64,000 bases of DNA from Pleodorina starrii. Its lineage: Eukaryota; Chlorophyta; Chlorophyceae; Chlamydomonadales; Volvocaceae. A model generated the notes under the pieces. It was not told the DNA's origin and searched no databases. It saw only the letters and a list, made by a program, of their open reading frames with translations. Shown piece after piece: positions 45,608 to 54,225 of this stretch. The position numbers were made by a program, and so were the translations under genes. Position 1 is the stretch's first letter; every line of letters begins with the position of its first letter. The DNA lies in NCBI GenBank assembly GCA_030267565.1, contig BRXU01000073.1:1-64000 (forward strand). The letters are read 5' to 3'.

Positions 45608-46107
45608 AACACCTTGATCGTCTGTTCTTTCGCGCCATCGACATCGCGCTGGTGCTGCTGCTGGCGGCGATGACGCTGATGGTCTTCGGCAATGTCGTGC
45701 TGCGCTACGGCTTCGGCTCGGGGCTGGATTTCTCGGAGGAGATGTCGCGCTTCTGCTTCGTCTGGATGATCTTCCTGGGCTCGATCGCGGCCATGCGGCG
45801 CAACCTGCACATGGGCTTCGACATGGTCGTGGTCTCGGCCGGCCCCAGGGCGCGCCGCGTGCTGCTGACGCTTGCCAACGCGCTGATCCTGGGCTGCTGC
45901 CTGCTGTTGCTGGCGGGCACGCTGATGCAGTGGCACGTCAACGCCACCAACATCGCGCCCGTCACCGGAATGCCGATGAGCTGGCTGTTCGGCGTCGCCC
46001 TGCCGATGAGCCTGGCCGTCGGTCTGATGGCGGGCTGGCGCATGATCGGCTATGCCACCGGCCGCCTGACGGACGCCCCCACCCCGCATGGCGAGCTGCA
46101 CGAATGA
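45604..46107 (+). CDS. TRAP transporter small permease (DctQ type)
   Basis: The 167-residue protein has four membrane helices, with FGNVVLRYGFGSGLDFSEEM between helices one and two, typical of DctQ. It pairs with the large permease in secondary uptake driven by a sodium gradient. It overlaps both neighbours by four bases. Confidence 0.9.
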   Translation: MKHLDRLFFRAIDIALVLLLAAMTLMVFGNVVLRYGFGSGLDFSEEMSRFCFVWMIFLGSIAAMRRNLHMGFDMVVVSAGPRARRVLLTLANALILGCCLLLLAGTLMQWHVNATNIAPVTGMPMSWLFGVALPMSLAVGLMAGWRMIGYATGRLTDAPTPHGELHE

Positions 46108-47381
46108 GCCTGGTCATCTTTCTGGGCGTGCTGATCGCCGCCATGGCCGTGGGCGTGCCCATCGCCTTTTCGCTGATCCTCTGCGCGGTCGCCATGGGCC
46201 TTGCGCTGGACATGTTCGACCCGCAGATCATCTCGCAGCGCATGATCGTGGGTGCGAACAGCTTCACCCTGCTGGCGATCCCCTTCTTCCTGCTGGCCGG
46301 CGAGCTGATGAACGCGGGCGGCATGTCGCGCCGCATCGTGGCCTTTGCCATCTCGCTGGCCGGGCATGTCCGGGGCGGGCTGGGCGTGGTCGCGATCTTT
46401 GCCGCGATCATCCTGGCCTCGCTCTCGGGCTCGGCCGCCGCCGATACGGCCGCGCTGGTCACGATGCTTCTGCCGATGATGCGGGGCGCCGGCCATGACG
46501 AGGCGCGCTCGGTCGGGCTTCTGGCCTCGGGCGGGATCATCGCGCCGATCATCCCGCCCTCCATCGCCTATATCATCTTCGGCGTGGCGACGAACCTGTC
46601 GATCACCCAGCTGTTCATGGCCGGGATCGTGCCCGGCGTGATGATGGGCCTTGGCGCGCTGGCGGCCTGGATGGTCGTGTCGCGGCTGGACAACGTCGAG
46701 CCCCTGCCGCGCGCCACCTGGGCCGAGCGCGGCCGCGCCACGCGGGACGCGATCTGGGCGCTGGGTCTGCCGGTCATCATCCTGGGCGGCATCCGCTTTG
46801 GCATCGTCACCCCGACCGAGGCCGCCGTCGTCGCCGTCGTCTATGCGCTGTTCGTGGGCCTTGTCGTCTATCGCGAACTGAAGCCCTCGCAGCTGTTCGA
46901 GGTGTTCCGCAACGCGGCCACCACGACCGCCGTGGTGATGCTGCTGGCCGCCGCCGCGCTGGCCACCGCCTGGTTCGTCTCGATCGCGGATCTCTCGGGC
47001 ATCGTGCTGTCGCTCGTCGAGCCGCTGATCGAGCATCCCAAGATCCTGATGGCGGTCATCATGCTGCTGATCGTGGCCGTGGGGACGGCGCTGGACATGG
47101 GCCCGACCATCCTGATCCTGGCCCCGGTCCTGCTGCCGGTGGTCAAGGAGGCCGGGATCGACCCGATCTATTTCGGTGTCCTTTTCGTCATCAACTGCGC
47201 CATCGGGCTGGTGACGCCGCCCGTGGGCATCGCGCTGTCGGTCGCCTCGGGCGTCTCGGGCGTGCCCATGCACCGCGCGGCCCTGGGGGCGATGCCCTTC
47301 ATGATCGCCCAGATCGGCGTCCTGTTCCTGCTGGTCCTGTTCCCGCAACTGGTGCTGTGGCCGATGGAATGGCTGCGCTAG
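46104..47381 (+). CDS. TRAP transporter large permease (DctM type)
   Basis: The 425-residue protein has about twelve helices and DctM features: LAIPFFLLAGELMNAGGMSRR near 53, GSAAADTAALVTMLLP near 112 and GIIAPIIPPSIAY near 142. It forms the transport channel with the small permease. The solute-binding protein follows after 39 bases. Confidence 0.93.
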   Translation: MSLVIFLGVLIAAMAVGVPIAFSLILCAVAMGLALDMFDPQIISQRMIVGANSFTLLAIPFFLLAGELMNAGGMSRRIVAFAISLAGHVRGGLGVVAIFAAIILASLSGSAAADTAALVTMLLPMMRGAGHDEARSVGLLASGGIIAPIIPPSIAYIIFGVATNLSITQLFMAGIVPGVMMGLGALAAWMVVSRLDNVEPLPRATWAERGRATRDAIWALGLPVIILGGIRFGIVTPTEAAVVAVVYALFVGLVVYRELKPSQLFEVFRNAATTTAVVMLLAAAALATAWFVSIADLSGIVLSLVEPLIEHPKILMAVIMLLIVAVGTALDMGPTILILAPVLLPVVKEAGIDPIYFGVLFVINCAIGLVTPPVGIALSVASGVSGVPMHRAALGAMPFMIAQIGVLFLLVLFPQLVLWPMEWLR

Positions 47382-47420
47382 CGCCCTGAAACCCTGTTCT
47401 GTCCTTGGGAGGAGAAACCG

Positions 47421-48431
47421 ATGAAACGCAGCATGAAAAGCCTTCTGGGCACGGCGCTGGTCGCGGCGGCGCTGGCCGCGCCGGCCCAGGCCGAGATCGG
47501 CCGCCACACCTTCAAGGTGTCGAACGGCGCGGCCGAGGATCACCCCGTCTCGGCCGGGATCAAGGGCATGTCGGAATGCCTGGCCGACAAATCCGACGGC
47601 AAGATGAAGCTGCGCGGCTTTTACAACGGCGAACTGGGCGACGATGCCGAGGCCACGCAATCGGTGCGTTCGGGCTCGATCGAGATGGTGGTGACGGGGG
47701 CGGCCGCGATCGGCGGGATCGAACCCGCGATGAGCGCCTTCGAACTGCCGTTCCTGTTCAATTCGGATGCCGAGGTCGATGCGGTGATGACCGGCCCCTA
47801 TTACGACCATGTGGCGGCCAGGATGCCGGCGCATGACCTGGTGCTGCTGTCGATCTGGGAAAACGGCTTCCGCAACTCGACCAACAACAAGCACGCGATC
47901 ACCAGGGCCGAGGATTTCGCGGGCCTGAACTTCCGCGTCATGCAGAACCCGATCTTCCTGGACACCTTCCGCCGGCTGGGCGCGAACCCGGTGCCGATGG
48001 CCTTCGGCGAGGTCTTCACCGCGCTGGAGACCGGCGCCGTGGACGGGCAGGAAAACCCGCTGCCGCTGATCCAGGCCAGCCGCTTCTACGAGGTCCAGAA
48101 ATATCTGACCCTGACGCGCCACGCCTATTCGCCGACCCCGGTGCTGATGTCGAAGAAGGTCTGGGACGGGCTCGACCCCGAGGAACAGGCGCTGGTCCAG
48201 ACCTGCGCCACCGAGGGCCGGGTGAAGCAGATCGAACGCTCCCGCGCCGCCGTCGACGAGGCCCTGGCCGAGCTGAAGGAGCACGGCATGGAAGTGACCG
48301 AGCTGACCCCCGAGGCCACCGCCCATCTGCGCGACCTGGTCGCCCCAGTCTATGAGGCGGCGATCCCGACCGTCGGGCAGGAGAACTACGACCTGCTGAC
48401 CGCAGAGCTGAAGAAGTTGCGCGGCAACTAA
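47421..48431 (+). CDS. TRAP transporter solute-binding protein (DctP type)
   Basis: The 336-residue periplasmic protein has a signal peptide (residues 1-24, cut after AQA) and a DctP fold with the substrate-carboxylate arginine in LNFRVMQNP near 170-178 and ENGFRNSTNNK near 150. The arginine position suggests a carboxylic acid ligand. The gene is followed by a strong hairpin (48448-48473), often seen after binding-protein genes to raise their expression over the rest of the operon. Confidence 0.92.
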   Translation: MKRSMKSLLGTALVAAALAAPAQAEIGRHTFKVSNGAAEDHPVSAGIKGMSECLADKSDGKMKLRGFYNGELGDDAEATQSVRSGSIEMVVTGAAAIGGIEPAMSAFELPFLFNSDAEVDAVMTGPYYDHVAARMPAHDLVLLSIWENGFRNSTNNKHAITRAEDFAGLNFRVMQNPIFLDTFRRLGANPVPMAFGEVFTALETGAVDGQENPLPLIQASRFYEVQKYLTLTRHAYSPTPVLMSKKVWDGLDPEEQALVQTCATEGRVKQIERSRAAVDEALAELKEHGMEVTELTPEATAHLRDLVAPVYEAAIPTVGQENYDLLTAELKKLRGN

Positions 48432-48447
48432 GCCCCGCGACCCGTTC

Positions 48448-48473
48448 GGCGCGGCCTCCTCCCCGGCCGCGCC
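48448..48473 (+). other. Intercistronic hairpin after the DctP gene
   Basis: GGCGCGGCC (48448-48456) and GGCCGCGCC (48465-48473) form a nine-base-pair stem with an eight-base loop and no U-run. It probably stabilises the upstream mRNA or attenuates readthrough into the dehydrogenase gene. Confidence 0.5.
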
Positions 48474-48501
48474 GATCCCGTCCCTGCCAGAGGTTCCGAC
48501 C

Positions 48502-49911
48502 ATGCCCGCCCAGCCCGATGCCTGCCTTGCTGCCCTGGCGGCAGCGTTCCCCCCTGCCGCGCTTCTGCAAGGCGGCGCCATTCCTGCCCGCAACCTGCAG
48601 GACACCAGCTATCTGCCCCCCGAGACGCCGCTGGCCGTGCTGCGTCCCGACACGCCCCAGGGCGTGGCCGAGGCGGTGCGGATCTGCGCCCGGCACGGCG
48701 TCGCGGTCGTGCCTCAGGGCGGGCTGACGGGGCTGGCGGGCGGCGCCCATCCGCTGGCCGGCGCAGTCATGCTGTCGCTGGAGCGGCTGGCCGGGATCGA
48801 GGAAATGGACCCCGCCGCCTCGACCATGACGGTGCGGGCCGGCACGCCGCTCGAGGTGATCCAGCGCGCCGCCGACGAGGCGGGTTTCCTGGTCCCGTTG
48901 GACCTGGGCGCCAGGGGCTCGTGCCAGATCGGCGGCAACCTGGGCACCAACGCCGGCGGCAACCGGGTGATCCGCTATGGCATGGCCCGCGAGATGGTGC
49001 TGGGACTGGAATACGTCCTGCCCGACGGCACGCTGGTCACCAGCCTGAACAAGATGATCAAGAACAACGCCGGCTATGACCTGAAGCAGCTGTTCATCGG
49101 CTCCGAAGGCACGCTGGGCATCATCACCCGCGCGGTCCTGCGCATGCAGCCCAAGCCCGGCTGTGTCAACGCGGCGCTGTGCGGCATGGAAAGCTATGCG
49201 GACGTGGTCGCGCTGCTCGGCGCGGCCCGGCGCGGGCTTGGGCCGATGCTGTCGGCCTTCGAGGTGATGTGGGACGATTACTGGCACGAGGTCACCGAAA
49301 CGGTCGGTGTTCGCGCGCCCCTGGCCGGGCGCCATGCCCTTTACGTGCTGATCGAGGCGCAGGGCCTGTCCGAGGCGGTGGACGGTCCCCGCTTCCAGTC
49401 CTGGATCGAAAGCCAGTTCGAGGCCGGGCCGATCGGCGACGCCGCCGTGTCGCAAAGCATGGGCGACGTGGCGGCCTTCTGGGCGATGCGCGACGCCTGT
49501 TCGGAATTCGGCAGCCGGCTCGGCCCGCATGTCGCCTTCGACGTGGGCCTGCCGGTGGCCCGGATGGACGATTTCGCCAAGGCCTGCAAGGCACGGCTGG
49601 CCGAGCGCGTCCCGAATGCGTTCTCGGTCTATTACGGCCATATCGGCGACGGCAACCTGCATCTGGTGGCGCTGTCGCGCGGCGCCGCGGTGCAGCCGAT
49701 GGCCCTGATCTCGGCGACGGTCTATGAAACGGTGCGCGATTTCGACGGCACGATCTCGGCCGAACACGGCATCGGCCTGCTGAAGAAATCCTATCTCGGC
49801 CACACGCGGAGCCCGCAGGAACTGGCGCTGATGCGGCGGCTCAAGGCGGCGATGGACCCGCAGGGCATTCTCAACCCCGGCAAGGTGTTCGACATGGAGG
49901 ACAAGGCATGA
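48502..49911 (+). CDS. FAD-linked 2-hydroxyacid dehydrogenase (GlcD/LDH-D type)
   Basis: The 469-residue flavoprotein has the FAD-binding PCMH domain (VPQGGLTGLAGGAHPLAG near 72, NLGTNAGGNRVIRYG near 149) and the C-terminal FAD-oxidase domain with HIGDGNLHL near 378 and EHGIGLLK near 425. It oxidises a D-2-hydroxy acid to the 2-oxo acid. It overlaps the aldolase gene by four bases. In this operon it would produce a 2-oxo acid for the aldolase. Confidence 0.9.
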   Translation: MPAQPDACLAALAAAFPPAALLQGGAIPARNLQDTSYLPPETPLAVLRPDTPQGVAEAVRICARHGVAVVPQGGLTGLAGGAHPLAGAVMLSLERLAGIEEMDPAASTMTVRAGTPLEVIQRAADEAGFLVPLDLGARGSCQIGGNLGTNAGGNRVIRYGMAREMVLGLEYVLPDGTLVTSLNKMIKNNAGYDLKQLFIGSEGTLGIITRAVLRMQPKPGCVNAALCGMESYADVVALLGAARRGLGPMLSAFEVMWDDYWHEVTETVGVRAPLAGRHALYVLIEAQGLSEAVDGPRFQSWIESQFEAGPIGDAAVSQSMGDVAAFWAMRDACSEFGSRLGPHVAFDVGLPVARMDDFAKACKARLAERVPNAFSVYYGHIGDGNLHLVALSRGAAVQPMALISATVYETVRDFDGTISAEHGIGLLKKSYLGHTRSPQELALMRRLKAAMDPQGILNPGKVFDMEDKA

Positions 49912-50693
49912 ACCGGCTGAAGCAACGGATCGCGGCGGGCGAACAGGTCGCCGCCGCCTGGCTTGAACTGGGCAACCCCGACATCGCCGAGATCATGGTG
50001 CGCCATGGCTGGACCACGCTGGTCATCGACGGCGAACATGGCGTGGGCGACCTGGACGACTGGGTGGCCGTCGCCCGCGCCGTCGAGGCCGCCGGCGGCG
50101 AGGTGGTGCTGCGGGTGCCGGACGGGTCGGACACCACGCTGAAGCGGGTGCTGGACCGGGGCTTCCGCTCGCTGATCGTGCCCATGGTGAACACGGCCGA
50201 ACAAGCGCGCGGGATCGTGGCCTCCTGCCGCTATCCCGGACTGGGCCGGCGGGGCTATGCGGCGCCGATCCTGCGCGCCTCGGACTGGGGCGCGCGGCCC
50301 GGCTATGCCCGGCACGAGGCCGCCGAGGAACTGCTGCTGATGCTGCAATGCGAGCATGTCGAGGCGGTCGAGAACCTGCCCGAGATCGCGGCCGTCGCGG
50401 GCGTGGACATGATCTTCATCGGCCCGAACGACCTTGCCGGTTCGATCGACCACCTCGAGCGCATGGAGGAGCCCGCCCCGCAAGAGTTGCTCAGGCGGAT
50501 CGAGGCAGGGGCCGCGGCGGCGGGCAAGCCGTTGGCGACCATCCTGGGCGCCGGCCGCGGCTGGGCCGAACTGCGGGCGCTTGGTTATCGCTTCATGGTC
50601 GGGCCGAACGACATCTCGCTGCTGATCGCCGGCGCCCGCGCCAGCGCGGCCGAACGCGACGATGGGCCGGCAAGCCCGGTGGGGTCCTACTGA
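49908..50693 (+). CDS. HpcH/HpaI-family aldolase
   Basis: The 261-residue class II pyruvate aldolase has WTTLVIDGEHGVGDLDD near 37, the metal-ligand region VEAVENLPEIAAVAGVD near 150-166 and FIGPNDLAGS near 168. It cleaves 4-hydroxy-2-oxo acids to pyruvate and an aldehyde or oxo acid. It closes the operon; the next gene is on the other strand. Confidence 0.9.
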   Translation: MNRLKQRIAAGEQVAAAWLELGNPDIAEIMVRHGWTTLVIDGEHGVGDLDDWVAVARAVEAAGGEVVLRVPDGSDTTLKRVLDRGFRSLIVPMVNTAEQARGIVASCRYPGLGRRGYAAPILRASDWGARPGYARHEAAEELLLMLQCEHVEAVENLPEIAAVAGVDMIFIGPNDLAGSIDHLERMEEPAPQELLRRIEAGAAAAGKPLATILGAGRGWAELRALGYRFMVGPNDISLLIAGARASAAERDDGPASPVGSY

Positions 50694-50757
50694 CCCATCC
50701 GGGCGGACCGCCCGGCGTTGCCCCTTGCGCTGCGGAAAACCCCGGCGACTGCGGCGG

Positions 50758-51195
50758 TCAACGCGTCCGGCCCCCCGCGTCGGGCTCGGCGGCCGGAGGC
50801 CTTCCGTACGACTTCTCCTCGACCAGGACCGAGCGCAGCAGGACGTTGATCTTGCGCTTGAGCGCCGCCCGTTCGTCGTTCGTCAGATAGACCGCGCGCG
50901 CCAGCCGGATGAATTCGGCGTCGAAGCGTGCGGCGGCATCGCGGGCGCGGATCGCGTCCTCGATCTCCCACAGGGCGCAGTTGATGCTGCGCAGGGCCTC
51001 GATCAGCGCGGCAAGGCCCGGCTGCGGCAGGACCGGCGCCGCGACCTCGCGCAGCAGGGCCAGCTCGCGGGCGACGTTGGCGCGGGCGGCTGCGTCCTCG
51101 ATGCGGTCGGCCTTGATCTCCAGGATGGTGATCTTGTCCAGCAGCTCGCCCCAGGACACCGGGACAAGCGGCGCGGTGTGCGGCTCCAAGGTCAT
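50758..51195 (-). CDS. DUF6165 family protein
   Basis: The 145-residue protein is mostly helical (LLDKITILEIKADRIED, then long helices to about 125) with a basic C-terminus. Its function is unknown; proteins of this kind are found beside glycosyltransferase genes, as here. Its start overlaps the upstream gene's stop by four bases. It is the last gene of the minus-strand glycan unit. Confidence 0.7.
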   Translation of the reverse strand: MTLEPHTAPLVPVSWGELLDKITILEIKADRIEDAAARANVARELALLREVAAPVLPQPGLAALIEALRSINCALWEIEDAIRARDAAARFDAEFIRLARAVYLTNDERAALKRKINVLLRSVLVEEKSYGRPPAAEPDAGGRTR

Positions 51196-52082
51196 GCGAT
51201 CCCCTTTTCCATGGGCAAAGGGCCGGGCAGGCCGTCCAGCGCGGCCGCCGCCGGGCCGATGGCGCCCGCCCAGTCGCCGGGGGCGGGCTGGCGCCAGACG
51301 CGCATGGTCGGATACCAGGGCGTGCGTCGGCCCCGGACGGGCCAGCGCCAGTCCGGCCGGTGCTTGACCAGCAGGCACACCGGCTGCCCCAGCATCCCGG
51401 CCAGATGGGCGATCATCGTGTCCACGGTGACGACCCCCGCCGCCCCGGCGACCAGTTCGGCGGTGCGCCGGATGTCCAGGGGGCACCCCTGCGGGTTCAG
51501 CACCGGCAGCGCGGTCGGCCCCGGCATCAGGGACAGGGCAGGGCCCCGGCAGAACGGCGCGAACATCGGCTCGGGCACCGATCGGTCGGGGTCCCAGTCG
51601 CCCGCCCCCCAGCACAGCGCCAGCGTTCCGGGCGGCAGCGGCGCGGGGGCGATCGCCGGGGCCAGCAGGGGGGCGTCCGCCGGGCCCGCGCGCAGCGCCA
51701 GCGGCAGCTCCATGATCTCGAGGTCGCAGTCCTGCGGCGGCAGCGGCCGGGCCGGGTCGAAAGGCACCAGCCGCCCGATGCCCGGCACGTCCCGGAACAG
51801 CGCCAGCAGATGCGGCTGCATCTCGACCGTCAGGCGTGCGGCGCGGCGGGCCATCAGCGGCAGGAAGCGGGAAAACATCAGCGTGTCGCCCAGGCCGTGA
51901 TAGCAGCGCACCAGCACGTCCCGCCCGTCGAAGGCGCGTCCGTCCCAGACCCAGCGCAGGTGATAGGGCAGCGCCGGATCGTCGCGCCCGGCCGGGTCGC
52001 GCAGGGACAGGCCTTGCGCCGCGATGTCCCAGGCAGCGGCGAAATCGCCGCGCCGCATCGCCCGCGTCCAGGGATCGCCCAC
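51192..52082 (-). CDS. Glycosyltransferase family 9 (heptosyltransferase)-like protein
   Basis: The 296-residue protein resembles the GT9-type domain: CYHGLGDTLMFSRFLPLMA near 61-79 matches the glycine-rich start of the N-lobe, and TAELVAGAAGVVTVDTMIAHLAG near 207-230 the nucleotide-sugar site of the C-lobe. Such domains often stand at the end of TPR proteins; here only a short helical part precedes. The donor and acceptor are unknown. Confidence 0.7.
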   Translation of the reverse strand: MGDPWTRAMRRGDFAAAWDIAAQGLSLRDPAGRDDPALPYHLRWVWDGRAFDGRDVLVRCYHGLGDTLMFSRFLPLMARRAARLTVEMQPHLLALFRDVPGIGRLVPFDPARPLPPQDCDLEIMELPLALRAGPADAPLLAPAIAPAPLPPGTLALCWGAGDWDPDRSVPEPMFAPFCRGPALSLMPGPTALPVLNPQGCPLDIRRTAELVAGAAGVVTVDTMIAHLAGMLGQPVCLLVKHRPDWRWPVRGRRTPWYPTMRVWRQPAPGDWAGAIGPAAAALDGLPGPLPMEKGIA

Positions 52083-52097
52083 GGCCGGGCCCTTCGC

Positions 52098-53135
52098 CTA
52101 TTCGGCCGCCTTGGCGGCGGGCCGGCGCTCGTCCAGTTCCTCGGCGAACCAGGCGCAGGTGGCGGCCAGCCCCTCGGCCAGGGGCGTGCGGGGGGACCAG
52201 CCCAGCAATGCGGCGGCGCGGCCGATGTCGGGCCGGCGCCGGCGCGGATCGTCGATCGGCAACGGGCGATTGACCACAGGGGCGCGCGTGCCGGTCAGCT
52301 TCAGAACATGGGCCAGAAGCTCGTTCACCGTCAGTTCCTGGGGATTGCCCAGGTTCACCGGCTCCATCCCGTCGAAATCGGCCTCCATCAGCGCCAGAAG
52401 CCCCGCCACCATGTCCGAGACATAGCAGAAGCTGCGGGTCTGGCTGCCGTCGCCATAGACCGTCAGTTCGTCCCCGCGCAGCGCCTGGCAGATCAGGTTC
52501 GACACCACGCGCCCGTCGCAGGGGTCCATGTTGGGGCCGTAGGTGTTGAAGATGCGGGCGACGCGCACCTGCGCGCGGCCCGCGCGGGCATAGTCGAAGG
52601 CCAGCGTCTCGGCGGCGCGCTTGCCCTCGTCATAGCAGGCGCGGGGGCCGGTGCAGTTCACATGGCCGCGGTAATTCTCGGCCTGCGGGTGGATTTCGGG
52701 GTCGCCATAGACCTCGCTGGTCGAGGTCAGCAGGAACCGGGCCCCGGCCGCCTCTGCCAGGTGCAGCAGGTTGTTGGTGCCGACCACATTGGTCATCATC
52801 GTGTGTTCGGGATCGCGCTGATAATGGGGCGGCGAGGCCGGGCAGGCCAGGTTCCAGACGCGGTGGATGCGCGGCGCCATCCGCAGCAGCTCGGCAGGCA
52901 GCGGCTGGCTGATGTCGTGGTGCAGAAAGCGAAAGCGGGGCTGGCCCTCGAGCGCCCGCAGGTTCGAGGGCCGGGCGGTCTGCAGGTTGTCGAGGCAGAG
53001 GACCGCTTCCCCCCGATCCAGCAGCGCGCGGCACAGGTGCGATCCGATGAAGCCCGCACCGCCGGCGACGACGTTCAGGGCCAGCGCCTCCACCGTTCCG
53101 CGGGGGCCGTGATCCAGGTCGGTCTGCTTTCTCAT
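52098..53135 (-). CDS. UDP-glucuronate decarboxylase-like epimerase (UDP-xylose synthase type)
   Basis: The 345-residue SDR has GGAGFIGSHL near 24 for NAD, the catalytic STSEVYGDPEIHPQ near 136 and YDEGKR with the Tyr-x3-Lys pair. The stretch ARIFNTYGPNMDPCDGRVVSN and CPASPPHYQRDP are typical of UDP-xylose synthases, which convert UDP-glucuronate to UDP-xylose. The ATG at 53135 has GGAGGG about eight bases upstream. The xylose it makes would serve the glycosyltransferases in this unit. Confidence 0.85.
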   Translation of the reverse strand: MRKQTDLDHGPRGTVEALALNVVAGGAGFIGSHLCRALLDRGEAVLCLDNLQTARPSNLRALEGQPRFRFLHHDISQPLPAELLRMAPRIHRVWNLACPASPPHYQRDPEHTMMTNVVGTNNLLHLAEAAGARFLLTSTSEVYGDPEIHPQAENYRGHVNCTGPRACYDEGKRAAETLAFDYARAGRAQVRVARIFNTYGPNMDPCDGRVVSNLICQALRGDELTVYGDGSQTRSFCYVSDMVAGLLALMEADFDGMEPVNLGNPQELTVNELLAHVLKLTGTRAPVVNRPLPIDDPRRRRPDIGRAAALLGWSPRTPLAEGLAATCAWFAEELDERRPAAKAAE

Positions 53136-53139
53136 GCGT

Positions 53140-54225
53140 TCATCCCTCCGCTGTTGCGACCGGCCGGGGGCGGGTCTTTCGATGTGCGGCCTCGGCCAGA
53201 TGCGATTCCAGTTCGGCGGCGCGGTGATCGGACGAATGGCCGGCCCCGATCCGCGCGCTGGCGGCCCGGCCCATCGCGGCCGCATCGCCGTCCAGCGCCG
53301 CCAGGACATCGGCCGGGCCATCGGCCAGCACGATTTCGGACCCCGGCCGGAACAGCGTCTCGATCCCCTCCCAGCGGTCCGAGATGATGGGCGTGGCGCA
53401 GGCTCCGGCCTCGAACAGCCGGACCGAGGGCGAATAGCCCGCCCGGATCATGTCGGCCCGCGTGACGTTCAGCGTGAAGCGGCTGGCCGAATAGAAGGCC
53501 GCATGGTCGGCGGGCGGGCAATGTTCGATGCGTTCGACATTGCCGGGCCAGTCGATGCCGGCGGGATATTGCGGCCCGGCCACCACGAAACGAAGGTCGG
53601 GGCGCTGCCGGGCGGGTTCCAGCAGCAGCCGCTCCAGCGTGGGCTGGCGGTCGTCGCTGTAGGTGCCCAGATAGGATAGGTCCCAGCGGATCGGCACGTC
53701 GCGCGGGCCGTAAAGGTCCAGGTCCACCGAGCAGTAAAGCGCCCGCGCCATCGGCGCGCCATAGCGGGCTTCGATATGGCGCAGGGTCGGGCCGCCGGTG
53801 AAGGACAGATACGCATCGAAACCGGGGATCACCTCGGGCGAGAGGTATTCGTGATCGCCCCGTTCCAGCTTGGCCAGCGTGACCGGCGTGTCGATGTCGT
53901 AGAAGGCCGTCACGCCCCCCGCCCAGTCCTGAACGCGGCGCGCGACCTCGACGCCCTGGGGGACGTAGCTGCCGACGATCACCGCATCCGCCGCCGCGAT
54001 CTCGTCCCGCCAGCGATCCAGCGCGGGCAGGCCCTCATAGAATTCCAGCCGGCACCAGTCGGGGGCGGTCAGGTCGCGCTGCCCGGCATACCAGGGCACG
54101 TCGCGTTCCAGGAACAGCACCTGATGGCCGCGCCGGGCAAAGGATTTCAGCAGCGCGCGAAAGGTCGTCGCGTGGCCATTGCCCCAGGACGACGACAGCG
54201 ACAGACCCAGGACGACCAGCTTCAT
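53140..54225 (-). CDS. CgeB-like glycosyltransferase, copy 1
   Basis: The 361-residue protein has the CgeB/DUF3880 N-terminal lobe (GLSLSSSWGNGHATTFRALL) and a glycosyltransferase group 1-like C-terminal lobe (VRLFEAGACATPIISDRWEG near 300). It is one of three tandem relatives (53140, 54222, 55301), each with similar start motifs, which suggests duplication. The first two share DAPDWCR-like segments (APDWCRLEF and PPDWCRSVV). Role: transfer of a sugar during glycan assembly; specificity unknown. Confidence 0.8.
   Translation of the reverse strand: MKLVVLGLSLSSSWGNGHATTFRALLKSFARRGHQVLFLERDVPWYAGQRDLTAPDWCRLEFYEGLPALDRWRDEIAAADAVIVGSYVPQGVEVARRVQDWAGGVTAFYDIDTPVTLAKLERGDHEYLSPEVIPGFDAYLSFTGGPTLRHIEARYGAPMARALYCSVDLDLYGPRDVPIRWDLSYLGTYSDDRQPTLERLLLEPARQRPDLRFVVAGPQYPAGIDWPGNVERIEHCPPADHAAFYSASRFTLNVTRADMIRAGYSPSVRLFEAGACATPIISDRWEGIETLFRPGSEIVLADGPADVLAALDGDAAAMGRAASARIGAGHSSDHRAAELESHLAEAAHRKTRPRPVATAEG

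Noticed and set aside
46050..48605. An 851-codon minus-strand frame across the TRAP genes
   Set aside because: It is the antisense shadow of DctM, DctP and the start of the dehydrogenase; its sequence is low-complexity His/Arg/Gln/Asp and matches no family.
51360..53387. A 675-codon plus-strand frame across the GT9-like and UDP-xylose synthase genes
   Set aside because: Antisense shadow of conserved genes with overlapping starts; no ribosome site or domain.
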